Positions 24,174 through 31,828 of a stretch of DNA of 64,000 nt are shown here, piece after piece. The position numbers and the translations under genes are program-made. The notes under the pieces were generated by a model. The model worked only from the letters and a program-made list of their open reading frames with translations, was not told where the DNA came from and did no database searches. Origin of the DNA: Cohnella abietis (lineage in GTDB: Bacteria > Bacillota > Bacilli > Paenibacillales > Paenibacillaceae); contig NZ_AP019400.1 of NCBI RefSeq assembly GCF_004295585.1, positions 5,058,001 through 5,122,000 on the forward strand. The letters are read 5' to 3'. Within the stretch, counting starts at the first letter, position 1. Every line of letters starts with the position of its first letter.

Positions 24174-24917
24174 TTATGAATCATCGTCCGCAAATAGTTC
24201 CTTAAGAACCGTATCTCTATTTTCGAGAAAACGTCTTGTGATGATGTAATGTAGCGTATCCTCGTACTTTATTTCTCCAACTGGATAGTCATCAAAGCTT
24301 AATATTTGGGCATTGGGATATCCAAGTAGTATAGGGGAATGCGTGGCAATGATAAATTGAGCATCATTCTCTAAGTCTTTGATAATACGTAATAATGCCA
24401 ATTGACGAGCAGGAGAAAGTGCCGCCTCCGGCTCGTCAAGTAAATAGATCGCCTTTTTCCCAAAACGATGGTTAAAGAGCGACAGAAAAGCTTCACCGTG
24501 CGATTGCTCATGCAGAGAGCGACCTCCATAGTATGGTAAGCTCTCTGGCATGGTATCCAAATGGGATGCAAAATGATAGAAGGTTTCTGCCCTCAGAAAA
24601 AAACCGTTTGTTATCTTTGGCATCCATGACAATCGAATATGATCACCCAAGACAGATTGGGATGCATCCACCTCATAGACGTTATTTTTACCTCCACCTG
24701 CCGTGTTAAAACCACATTGATGAGCAATTGCTTCAAGGATGGTTGATTTACCTGAACCATTTTCTCCTACAAAGAATGTCACATTTGTTTTGAACTCAAT
24801 AGCTTCTAAGTTCTGTATCGCAAGAACCGAGAATGGGTATACATTAGGGTTAATATTAGATTTCCTCAAAATTTCAAGACCGCGCAAGAACAAGATATCA
24901 TCTCCTGCCTTTTTCAA
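24174..24917 (-). CDS. AAA-family ATPase (AAA_21/RecF-like)
   Basis: A 247-residue soluble ATPase related to ABC-type/RecF-like AAA proteins. The Walker A motif GENGSGKST is at residues 51-59, a signature-like SHGEAFLSLF at 139-148, and Walker B LLDEPEAALS at 159-168, followed by the switch histidine in ATHSPILL. Short free-standing ATPases of this kind occur in mobile regions and sometimes in defence systems, but no partner nuclease is adjacent. The gene just upstream on the same strand is a truncated phosphoesterase. The ATG has only a weak ribosome site. Function unknown beyond ATP binding. Confidence 0.85.
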   Translation of the reverse strand: MKKAGDDILFLRGLEILRKSNINPNVYPFSVLAIQNLEAIEFKTNVTFFVGENGSGKSTILEAIAHQCGFNTAGGGKNNVYEVDASQSVLGDHIRLSWMPKITNGFFLRAETFYHFASHLDTMPESLPYYGGRSLHEQSHGEAFLSLFNHRFGKKAIYLLDEPEAALSPARQLALLRIIKDLENDAQFIIATHSPILLGYPNAQILSFDDYPVGEIKYEDTLHYIITRRFLENRDTVLKELFADDDS

Positions 24918-24926
24918 TTCATATCT

Positions 24927-25232
24927 TCAAATCCTTATCACCTTATGAGTTTCTATTCTCTTGGTCGATGGCTTGTACTTAAAGTATTCCATTAAAGATA
25001 GGTTTACTAATGCAAGTGCCCTCTCCTCAATAACCGAGTATGTATTTGAACCCAAATCGCAATTTAATCTTACTCCGTCAAAATAAATGATCTCAAGAGG
25101 CGTGTGTCCATGTATGATTGGCTTTCCATTTGTCAGTTCAAGTAAACTCTCACGAGTGTAGCTGTAGAATTCATTTTCAGACATCCAAAGCATATCATCT
25201 TGGTGTTGCTCAGTGATAGATGACCTCTTCAA
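24927..25232 (-). pseudogene. 5'-truncated metallophosphoesterase
   Basis: The 101-residue frame corresponds only to the C-terminal part of a calcineurin-like phosphoesterase: SITEQHQDDMLWMSENEF, GKPIIHGHTPLE (the last metal-binding motif, GHTP) and VRLNCDLGSNTYSV. The N-terminal motifs expected in an intact enzyme (GDxHG, GDxxD, GNHE) are absent, and the DNA upstream of 25232 does not encode them in any frame I can see. I read it as the surviving 3' half of a gene, probably cut during rearrangement of this accessory region. Confidence 0.75.
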
Positions 25233-25323
25233 CTAACCAGTAGTTTAGTTGACTAAGCAATGGAAGAATATGCTACAATTAGGGTGTTATAAACCAAATT
25301 AACTTTTGAATGGATTGAATAAA

Positions 25324-25860
25324 ATGATAGCATCCGCAAAGGTTAAAAACGGTAAATCTATTCATACAGCAATTGATATGGGCGGTTTCCTGTACATAGC
25401 TTGCCATGTAGATCTTACAACAATGAAAACAGAAAGAGTTTATGGAGAAGTTACTTGTAAAAAGTGTTTAGGGTTAAAAAATGCAGTCTCTCCTAGTTAT
25501 TTATTTTCCGAGGGCATTCATGCTCTAATGCACCCATTTTGCAGGACAAATAATGACCATGACGGCTTTGGTGCTGGATGGCATGATGGTAGGGAAAACC
25601 TCAATAAGTATCTGCCAAATGGATTAAGTGATGATTTTATCAAAGGTTACAATGAAGGATACTATGAAGGTCAACAAAATTACTCATACCATTATAAAAA
25701 CGGGGATGTTAAGGACAAGCCATTGGCGAAGGTTCCCTTAAAAAACTTTGGTGTTAAACAACAAGCAACACAACCTAAGAAAACCGATTCTGCTAATGTT
25801 AAAAATAATTCAACTAGTACATTAGGCAAGCTTATCCGTCTGATTTTTTTTAGAAAGTAA
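25324..25860 (+). CDS. Hypothetical protein, possible zinc-binding, first of the cassette-like genes
   Basis: A 178-residue protein (a TTG at 25306 would add 6 residues) that I do not recognise. It has CH near residue 29 and CKKC near 46, a possible metal site, then a hydrophilic part with repeated aromatic and Gly residues (GFGAGWHDGRENL, DDFIKGYNEGYYEGQQNYSYHY) and a lysine-rich tail. The DNA is clearly more AT-rich than the core genes, a sign of transfer. No good ribosome site is visible. The stop codon is followed 15 bases later by the first copy of the TAACGG hairpin element. Confidence 0.6.
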   Translation: MIASAKVKNGKSIHTAIDMGGFLYIACHVDLTTMKTERVYGEVTCKKCLGLKNAVSPSYLFSEGIHALMHPFCRTNNDHDGFGAGWHDGRENLNKYLPNGLSDDFIKGYNEGYYEGQQNYSYHYKNGDVKDKPLAKVPLKNFGVKQQATQPKKTDSANVKNNSTSTLGKLIRLIFFRK

Positions 25861-25874
25861 AATAAATATTTAAA

Positions 25875-25932
25875 TAACGGATAACGATAGCTGAATATTA
25901 TCTCAGAGCAGGTTGCCTGAGCAGCTTGCTCA
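25875..25932. repeat. TAACGG hairpin element, copy A
   Basis: TAACGG followed by ATAACGAT and AGCTGAA (25875-25895), then a perfect hairpin TGAGCA-GCT-TGCTCA at 25918-25932. The same order, TAACGG, ACGAT, TGAA, hairpin, recurs at 26912 and 27414. Each copy lies just after the end of a + strand gene. Confidence 0.7.
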
Positions 25933-25990
25933 TTTTATTGAACTACATGGCAGGATAGTTTAATTTACTAAAAGTATTTTAAGAAATCCA

Positions 25991-26852
25991 ATTAATCCCA
26001 AACCACCTTTTTACACTATTTCAGGCAAAAAGCCATTCTCAGATGAATACGAAGAATTAGTTCCATATTCCTTGACTAATACTTTTCATTCAACCCCCTT
26101 AGGAATTGGCTTCGATTATTTAGCAAGGTCTATAATCGCTAAAATCATTAAAAATAAGAAAGACAAAGAGCTTGCATATAGTATGCATAATTGCTAAAAA
26201 AGGATTGATATATTTAGAAAGAATGACCGATAAAAAACTTTTAAGACACTTGTAAATAAACACAAAAAAGGCAAAAAAAGAATGCGAACGGTTTATAAAC
26301 AACAAAAAAGTAGATTTTGACGAATTGATAAACTTTTCAGGTTATGTGGCTTCGCTCGAAACTGTTGCAAGGTCTGGTTTGCCCCCTATGGATATTGAGA
26401 AAAGTCTAATAGACGATACTGACATTAAGATTATAAATGACTTGAAATTATTATGTGAAGTGTTTCAATCTAAATTTATTAATGCGGGTATTGTCAAAGA
26501 AAATAGTAATGTTGTATTTAACCCCAGGTTTGGCATTGTCTCAATGTTTTGTGGTGGAGCTGACGCAGATATATTTATTGACGATACGCTATACGATTTT
26601 AAATGTACAAAAAGTAGGGGTTACTGATGGCTTGAATGTTCTCAAATTGTTAGTTATTATTTGCTGAACATCATTGACATAGAATGTGGGGGAATTGGGA
26701 TAGGTGACGACTACAATATAGACAAGATTTCATTTTACAGAAGCAGATTTGGAGAAATTGAAATTATCGATGTTGGATTATTAGATGATACGAAAGTTGA
26801 ACAAGCTATCGTGAAATTAGGAAAACTATGGAATTTAAATTTAATTGTTTAA
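25991..26852 (+). pseudogene. Broken conserved gene with three frameshifts and a nonsense codon
   Basis: Reading the + strand, one protein can be followed through alternating frames: INPKPPFYTISGKKPFSDEYEELVPY and TNTFHSTPLGIGFDYLAR (from 25991); IIAKKGLIYLERMTDKKLLRH (from 26187); LVNKHKK (from 26249); then CERFINNKKVDFDELINFSGYVASLETVARSGLPP and on to CGGADADIFIDDTLYDF, with an in-frame TGA at 26625-26627 and continuation WLECSQIVSYYLLNIIDIECGGIGIG to the end at 26852. The intact gene would encode about 290 residues. I do not know its function. Three frameshifts plus a stop show it has decayed. It is the middle member of the cassette-like series. Confidence 0.8.
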
Positions 26853-26911
26853 TTGATATGTATTGGGACACGATTAGCAAGCGATACATCTTCGCTTTGA
26901 AATTATTAAGC

Positions 26912-26966
26912 TAACGGGTACGATACATGAACGGCTGCTGCGGAGCAGCCGTTATTACGTTAACGG
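26912..26966. repeat. TAACGG hairpin element, copy B
   Basis: TAACGGGTACGATACATGAA (26912-26931) leads into a perfect 10-base hairpin, AACGGCTGCT-GCGG-AGCAGCCGTT (26930-26953), and then a second GTTAACGG at 26959-26966. It lies about 60 bases after the pseudogene and 80 bases before the next gene. Confidence 0.7.
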
Positions 26967-27046
26967 GGAGCATTCTCCATAGAGGTAGGATAATGGAACA
27001 GCTTAACGAATTTTTGTGATGACAATAAATATTTGGGGGATGCTTG

Positions 27047-27403
27047 ATGAATAAACAAAATGCCTTATTTCAGGATTTAAAGCAGATACGGGATTCTTGG
27101 ATTAATGTGGACTACCTTGGTCCGAATACGGTTATTCCTGAATGGTCTGATTTAAAAAGTGAATATCGGTTATTAAATAACCTTCTTAGTACAGATGAAG
27201 GAATTGAAGCATTTAAAAAAGTTATACAGGATAAGATTGATGGAGTCTTACATTCTGTATTAGTAATGATTGACGGTGGTACAGAACTTGCCGAGAAATT
27301 CACTATTGACCTTGTTGTAGAAGATACTGGGGAATCCCTGAAGGAAGGGATTGCTTTACATGAAGAGTTTACAGGATATTTGCTTGATGCCGAGGAAAGT
27401 TAA
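27047..27403 (+). CDS. Hypothetical protein, 118 aa, last of the cassette-like genes
   Basis: A small acidic soluble protein I cannot name. It contains QIRDSWINVDYLGPNTVIPEWSDLKSEYRLLNNLL, then a helix, then VLHSVLVMIDGGTELAEKFTIDLVVE and GIALHEEFTGYLLDAEES. The general look (small, acidic, single gene in an AT-rich island) is shared by many immunity-type and orphan proteins, but there is no specific evidence. The ATG at 27047 follows GGGGGA; a TTG directly before it is also in frame. The TAACGG element follows 10 bases after the stop. Confidence 0.65.
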   Translation: MNKQNALFQDLKQIRDSWINVDYLGPNTVIPEWSDLKSEYRLLNNLLSTDEGIEAFKKVIQDKIDGVLHSVLVMIDGGTELAEKFTIDLVVEDTGESLKEGIALHEEFTGYLLDAEES

Positions 27404-27413
27404 ATTAATTAGC

Positions 27414-27470
27414 TAACGGTGAACGATGGTTGAATTAGTTAACCGCGAGCTATCAATTATTTGATGGCTC
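27414..27470. repeat. TAACGG hairpin element, copy C
   Basis: TAACGGTGAACGATGGTTGAA-type sequence at 27414-27434, in which TAACGG, ACGAT and TGAA keep the order of copies A and B. It is followed by a hairpin with arms GAGCTATCAA (27447-27456) and TTGATGGCTC (27461-27470), one G-T pair and a TTAT loop. Confidence 0.7.
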
Positions 27471-27540
27471 TCGCCATTATCATGATGGCTCTACTTTATT
27501 AACATGATGGATCTAACTCATTAACTAGTTGGCTCTATGG
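27462..27540. repeat. Imperfect 21-22 base tandem repeats
   Basis: TGATGGCTCT-like units start at 27462, 27483, 27505 and 27527, each followed by a T/A-rich half ending ATTAT or ATTAA. The first unit overlaps the right arm of the copy C hairpin. Confidence 0.65.
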
Positions 27541-27915
27541 CACCGAAATATTCACATGTTGAATTATCACCGATAGGTTAGCATTTGAAGGGATTCTTGT
27601 AAGAAAGAATATTGTAGGCCCACTAGAACAGGACAATGGACAACTGCACTATAAGCCATTTGAACATTAAAGCGGATGCCTAGCGTTTTTCTCAACATGT
27701 GTAACTGATGAATGATCCTGTCGTTAATCGAAATAGGAGTATGGCTTCGATATACCTCTTCACAAAGCGTTATTAACATAAATTTTCCATACGGCAAACC
27801 CAATTGCACCTATTTCCCAGTTGGACTTCCGAGTGAGGATACTATGGAGAGTCAAGGAAATGATCCTCCCCCTATCTATATCCTCTCATCCCCTTAAAAC
27901 CTCTACTTTGTAAAA

Positions 27916-28084
27916 AGATAATAATTACTGTCCCCACCTCCAATCCCCCAAATCCCTAATCCCACACCGCCTCTCCCCTGATTTCAAGATAATAATTGTT
28001 GTCTGCCCATGTGAGGTTTAGCGGATGAAAAACTGGAAGAGAACTGGTTCAATTGTGAACGAAAAGAGATAATAATTGGTGTCC
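27916..28084 (+). repeat. Three direct copies of AGATAATAATTnnTGTCY
   Basis: The 18-base motif occurs at 27916, 27987 and 28067, always on the + strand, 71 and 80 bases apart. Sequence between copies is not alike. Meaning unknown. Confidence 0.75.
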
Positions 28085-28600
28085 TTTAGAGCAGGGGGAA
28101 GAGATGAGGAAACCATTGGGGAGAGGTATAGAACCGAGTAAATAGCTGAAGAAACATTGGAGAAAGGCATTGGATTGAGAAGAAATCGAATGCAATTCCG
28201 CCTCTCTCTTCTCCCGCTTCCACTCCCGCCTTTCATCCATCTCATCAACAATTCGAGGAAGAGCATCGAGATCATGTTGGATTCAAAGATCGAGAAAAAC
28301 GATTGGGAATATAGCTGAGGAAATACCAGAGGAAAACCCGAAAAAGCTTTGATACTACAGGGATTACGGTGATTATGATTGGAGTGAAGATCGAGGAAAA
28401 CCAGGCTTGAAATGACGGATTTAGAGCGGGAAAAGAAGCGACTGGAATGCCTTAGAGTGAGCAATCGAGTAAACGTTTGAAGTTAAAATGATGGAGGTTT
28501 TGGTGGGAGAATAGATTCGGAAAATGGCTTGATTGGGAATGGATTTTGATTGGAGGAAAAAAATTGAGAAATGGCTGGAGAAGGTCTAAAAGAGTAGAGA

Positions 28601-28648
28601 AAAGACTGGAGGTTGGTTGGAGGTAATGCCGACCAGTTTCCAGTCTTT
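28601..28648 (-). terminator. Terminator after the RNA methyltransferase
   Basis: AAAGACTGGA and TCCAGTCTTT form a perfect 10-base stem, with inner ACTGG-type pairing, followed on the minus strand by a T-rich run. It lies 36 bases after the methyltransferase stop codon. Confidence 0.75.
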
Positions 28649-28683
28649 AGTGATTTGAGGACAGTTTTTTCGGGTGAAGACAG

Positions 28684-29529
28684 TTATTTAGGTTGGTGGA
28701 CAGGAATTATTGTTTTTGTAAAATTCCGCTGCCGCTGAGCCTCGAACAGGAGTAAGGTTGAAGCCATTGCGACGTTGAGAGATTCTGCGCGGCCGGTCAT
28801 AGGTATAATTACATTCGCATGTACTAATTCGGATACTTGCTCGGATACGCCGCTGCCTTCATTGCCGAATACAAGCCAAACATTGCGACAACGGAAATCA
28901 TAATCGTAGCATGATTGTGCGGCTTGTAGGCTAGTCCCTACCAATGAAACACCCTGTGCAGCAGCTTCGGGCAGTAACTCACTTAAATCTGCTTCCAGTA
29001 CAGGAACGTGGAAAATAGCCCCCATCGTCGCTCGAATTGTTTTCGGATTATATAGATCCACTGTTCCCTTGCCGAGTACGACCGCGGTTGCACCGCTTGC
29101 AGCGGCACTCCTGACTATCGTGCCTACATTCCCAGGATCCTGGACAGCGTCGAGCACAGCAACTAAACCACCTTCGGTGCCGAACAGTAGCTCCGCGCTT
29201 GGCGGACGCTTAAGAGCAACGGCAAAGATTGGCTGGGGAGTTCCCGTCTCACTGCACTTCATAATGATATCAGGAGAGACCGGTATCCATGCAGGTCCAT
29301 CCTTATGCTCATGCTCCAAATATTGAGCAAAAGTATCCAGAACGCCGGAGCCTTCATCGAATGCAACAACCTCAAGCGGCCATTGTGCATCCAATGCTTC
29401 TTTTACAAGATGTATGCCCTCCAGCAAAAATTTACCTTCACGTTCCCGGTATTTACGCTCCAACAGCTTGGCCCACTCTTTTACCCTTGGATTTGCTGCT
29501 GAGCTTATATAGCCTTCAAGGTTCCGCAT
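28684..29529 (-). CDS. TrmH/SpoU-family RNA 2'-O-methyltransferase (YsgA-like)
   Basis: A 281-residue SPOUT-class RNA methyltransferase. An N-terminal substrate-binding domain (SAANPRVKEWAKLLERKYREREGKFLLEGIHLV, residues 10-42) precedes the catalytic knot with motif 1 LDAVQDPGNVGTIVRSAAASGA, motif 2 FGNEGSGVS and motif 3 IPMTGRAESLNVAMASTLLLFE. It methylates the ribose of a nucleotide in 23S rRNA or tRNA; the exact site is not known. In B. subtilis ysgA lies next to sspI, as here within 1 kb. Its ATG is inside the 3' end of ktrA (14-base overlap), so translation is probably coupled. Confidence 0.93.
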   Translation of the reverse strand: MRNLEGYISSAANPRVKEWAKLLERKYREREGKFLLEGIHLVKEALDAQWPLEVVAFDEGSGVLDTFAQYLEHEHKDGPAWIPVSPDIIMKCSETGTPQPIFAVALKRPPSAELLFGTEGGLVAVLDAVQDPGNVGTIVRSAAASGATAVVLGKGTVDLYNPKTIRATMGAIFHVPVLEADLSELLPEAAAQGVSLVGTSLQAAQSCYDYDFRCRNVWLVFGNEGSGVSEQVSELVHANVIIPMTGRAESLNVAMASTLLLFEAQRQRNFTKTIIPVHQPK

Positions 29530-30196
29530 TAGCTTGCTCCAATTTCGTTAATTGATCGTTCTTGCCGACAATGACCAGAATATCGTCCTTCACCATAGAT
29601 TCATCAGCCCGAGGTGTAATATTCATCTCACCGTTTCTTTTCACTGCGAGCACGTTGCAATTGTATTTCTGGCGAATGTCCAGTTGCTTAAGACTTTTGC
29701 CAATCATCGAGGAAGGAATCTTCATTTCGACGATACTATAATCAACCGAAAGCTCAATATGCTCAAGGATGTTCGGAGAAATAAGATGATGGGCAACACG
29801 TAAACCCATATCCCGCTCCGGAAATACGACCTTGTCAGCTCCGATTTTGTTCAGCACCTTACCGTGTAGATCATTCTGTGCCTTTACAATAATATAGGGA
29901 ACGCCAAGATCCTTCAGGATCAATGTCGTCAATATGCTGGATTGAATATCTTGTCCAATTGCAACGACTACTACATCAAAATTACGAATTCCTAGCGCAT
30001 TCATTGCCTCTTCATCTGTTGAATCTGCAACAACAGCATGTGTCACGGAATGTGCGACGTCCTGCACGCGCTGAGCGTTATCATCTACTGCTAGCACTTC
30101 ATATCCCAGTTCGGCTAAATACTTGGCAACACTTGTACCGAACCGACCTAATCCAATAATAGCGAATTGCTTCTTAGCATAAGGCTTTTTGGCCAA
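29516..30196 (-). CDS. ktrA: Potassium uptake regulator KtrA/TrkA family
   Basis: A 226-residue cytoplasmic RCK protein, the nucleotide-gated subunit of a Ktr potassium channel. Residues 8-130 form a TrkA-N Rossmann domain (FAIIGLGRFGTSVAKYLAELGYEVLAVD) and residues about 140-220 a TrkA-C domain. The start was moved to the TTG at 30196, which has AGGAGG 9 bases upstream; ten extra codons upstream overlap that site. The membrane subunit KtrB is not in the window. The gene runs into the RNA methyltransferase by a 14-base overlap and is divergent from sspI. Confidence 0.92.
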   Translation of the reverse strand: MAKKPYAKKQFAIIGLGRFGTSVAKYLAELGYEVLAVDDNAQRVQDVAHSVTHAVVADSTDEEAMNALGIRNFDVVVVAIGQDIQSSILTTLILKDLGVPYIIVKAQNDLHGKVLNKIGADKVVFPERDMGLRVAHHLISPNILEHIELSVDYSIVEMKIPSSMIGKSLKQLDIRQKYNCNVLAVKRNGEMNITPRADESMVKDDILVIVGKNDQLTKLEQANAEP

Positions 30197-30318
30197 CTTG
30201 ATGTACCTCCTCCCGATCATTTCCACAATGGACTCATTATATCACATTCATCATCCGGCATAACCGTTGGCCCAGTAGGGAATTCTACACTGGAAGTTCC
30301 CCTTAAGGAGGCCTATAC

Positions 30319-30528
30319 GTGGAATTAGACTTACGACAAGCGATTAACCAAAGGGTACAAGGCAAGAGCACAGACGAGCTTACTGAAATTGTTGAAAGCT
30401 CCATTGGTAACGAAGAAATGGCCCTGCCTGGCTTAGGTGTTTTGTTCGAATTAATTTGGAAAGATAGCACAGCTGCAGCTCGCAAAAAAATGGTCGAGAC
30501 GCTTCACAAACAACTGAGCGTACATTAG
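30319..30528 (+). CDS. sspI: Small acid-soluble spore protein SspI
   Basis: A 69-residue minor SASP. LDLRQAINQRVQGKSTDELTEIVESSIGNEEMALPGLGVLFELIWK and a basic C-terminal helix match SspI of B. subtilis, a forespore protein of sigma-G control. The GTG start has AAGGAGG 7 bases upstream. A CATAACC at 30259-30265 may be the -10 of a sigma-G promoter, but its -35 is poor. The gene converges on phnM with only 2 bases between the two stop codons and no terminator in between. Confidence 0.94.
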   Translation: MELDLRQAINQRVQGKSTDELTEIVESSIGNEEMALPGLGVLFELIWKDSTAAARKKMVETLHKQLSVH

Positions 30529-30530
30529 GC

Positions 30531-31712
30531 TTAGAAAAAATCATGCGTGGCATGAACCAGCTTTCCCTCTACAGCAGTATATTGGACGAGTGGATTATTC
30601 CGAATTTTGCGAACGACAATAACATCAGCACGTTTACCTAATTCAATTGAGCCAATCGAATCCGCACGTCCTAGCACTTTAGCGGGATTAAGTGATGCCA
30701 TTGCAACGGCTCTTGTAAGCGGCACTCCTTCTGTTTCCAATTTGAAAATAGAATGAAGCAAAGAGGCTGGATGGTAATCCGAGCAAAGAGTGTCAGCTAC
30801 CCCGGATTGTATGGCTTCAATCGCGTTTAGATTTCCATCATGGGACCCCCCGCGAACGATGTTGGGGGCTCCAACACAGACACTCATTCCCTGATTATCC
30901 GCATAGGCTGCAGTCTCAAGGCTAAGCGGAAACTCGGATACAGTGGCACCGAAACCGAGAGATCGGTCAACGGAAGCAGCGCTATCGTCGTCGTGAGAAG
31001 CGACGGCGATGCCTAGCTTGCGGGCATCCGCTGTTAATGATTTCAGCTTATTCCAATCCACCAGACTTCTACGCTCCTCCAACTCCTTAACGATGGCGGC
31101 TACCTCATTTAGATCGACCCCTTGATTTTTCATCACATAACGCTGGAACGCGCCAGGTCGATGATATTGTCCTTGGCCAGGAGCGTGATCCATTAATGAC
31201 AAGTAATCGATCAGACCATCTGAAATTAGCCTTTGCGCCAAATCAAAGCCAGTTAAATGCGAAACCTCATATCTAAGATGTACGCCATGGCGAATCATCG
31301 CCCTTTCCTGCCTCATCGTAGCAATTAAATTGACTACCTCTCCCACCAGATGCTCCCCGCGAACACTTAGCCCTACACCAAGAGATAAAGAATGAAGCAT
31401 CGTAGTAATCCCATGCCCCGCCAGCTTTCTTTCAAACTGTAGAAATGCCATATCCATTGGAAAAAGAGTATTTGGACGCGGCTCTATTTCCTTCTCAATA
31501 GCATCACAATGAATATCAATTAAACCGGGCAGCACCCAGGCTCCTTCGGCATCAATGACTTGATCTGCACTGTGTGACTCCGATGTTTCGTCCGGGTTTT
31601 CTGAGCCAGTATCAATCGCGATAATTACCCCATTCTCAATCGTCAAATCCCCTTCGTACACCCCATCAGGTTTGACGATATGGCCGCCCTTTATCTTTAG
31701 TCGGTTACTCAC
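30531..31712 (-). CDS. phnM: PhnM, alpha-D-ribose 1-methylphosphonate 5-triphosphate diphosphatase
   Basis: A 393-residue metal-dependent amidohydrolase-fold enzyme. The PhnM signature LPGLIDIHCDAIEKEIEPRPNTLFP is at about residues 56-80, with the other expected regions SHDDDSAASV and LCSDYHPASLL later on. PhnM removes pyrophosphate from the triphosphate intermediate of the carbon-phosphorus lyase pathway. The start was set to the GTG at 31712, which has AAAGGAGG upstream. No other phn gene is in the window, so PhnM is isolated here; either the rest of the pathway is elsewhere or the enzyme serves another purpose. Confidence 0.9.
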   Translation of the reverse strand: MSNRLKIKGGHIVKPDGVYEGDLTIENGVIIAIDTGSENPDETSESHSADQVIDAEGAWVLPGLIDIHCDAIEKEIEPRPNTLFPMDMAFLQFERKLAGHGITTMLHSLSLGVGLSVRGEHLVGEVVNLIATMRQERAMIRHGVHLRYEVSHLTGFDLAQRLISDGLIDYLSLMDHAPGQGQYHRPGAFQRYVMKNQGVDLNEVAAIVKELEERRSLVDWNKLKSLTADARKLGIAVASHDDDSAASVDRSLGFGATVSEFPLSLETAAYADNQGMSVCVGAPNIVRGGSHDGNLNAIEAIQSGVADTLCSDYHPASLLHSIFKLETEGVPLTRAVAMASLNPAKVLGRADSIGSIELGKRADVIVVRKIRNNPLVQYTAVEGKLVHATHDFF

Positions 31713-31793
31713 GAGCAATCCTCCTTTACATCCGTTCAAGTTTCCTACCATTTTACAATTCCTTTGCGCTTCACACAATAAATCAAATAAAAA

Positions 31794-31818
31794 ACCGCTA
31801 ATCCCTGAAGGACGCGGT
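31794..31818 (-). terminator. Terminator after prfC
   Basis: On the minus strand ACCGC-GTCC-TTCA-GGGAT-TA-GCGGT is followed by TTTTTTATTTG. It lies 10 bases after the prfC stop codon. Confidence 0.85.
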
Positions 31819-31828
31819 CGTTTTACCT

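Larger units (their letters stand above)
27404..28600. other. 1.2-kb stretch without a convincing gene
   Basis: It holds the third TAACGG element, a set of imperfect 20-22 base repeats (27462-27540) and three copies of an 18-base motif (27916-28084). From about 28020 to 28600 the + strand is strongly purine-rich, with GATTGGAG/GAGGAAAA-like runs, possibly decayed repeats. Short open frames exist on both strands but have no ribosome sites, no recognisable sequence and biased composition. Confidence 0.6.

Noticed and set aside
24174..27403. The AAA ATPase and orphan genes as a defence island
   Set aside because: No nuclease, toxin, methylase or other effector is present beside the ATPase, so a defence role cannot be supported.
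25875..27470. TAACGG elements considered as true integron attC sites
   Set aside because: They do not fit the RYYYAAC/GTTRRRY core pattern, and there is no integron integrase in the window. Kept only as a cassette-like observation.
27567..27809. An 80-codon minus-strand frame with a faint Spo0E-like look (EEVYRSHTPISINDRIIHQLHMLRKTL)
   Set aside because: The SQxxD signature of Spo0E-type phosphatases is missing and there is no ribosome site; possibly a relic, not supportable as a gene.
28018..28464. A 148-codon minus-strand frame
   Set aside because: It is the complement of the purine-rich stretch, Ser/Phe/Leu-rich, without start signals or recognisable sequence.
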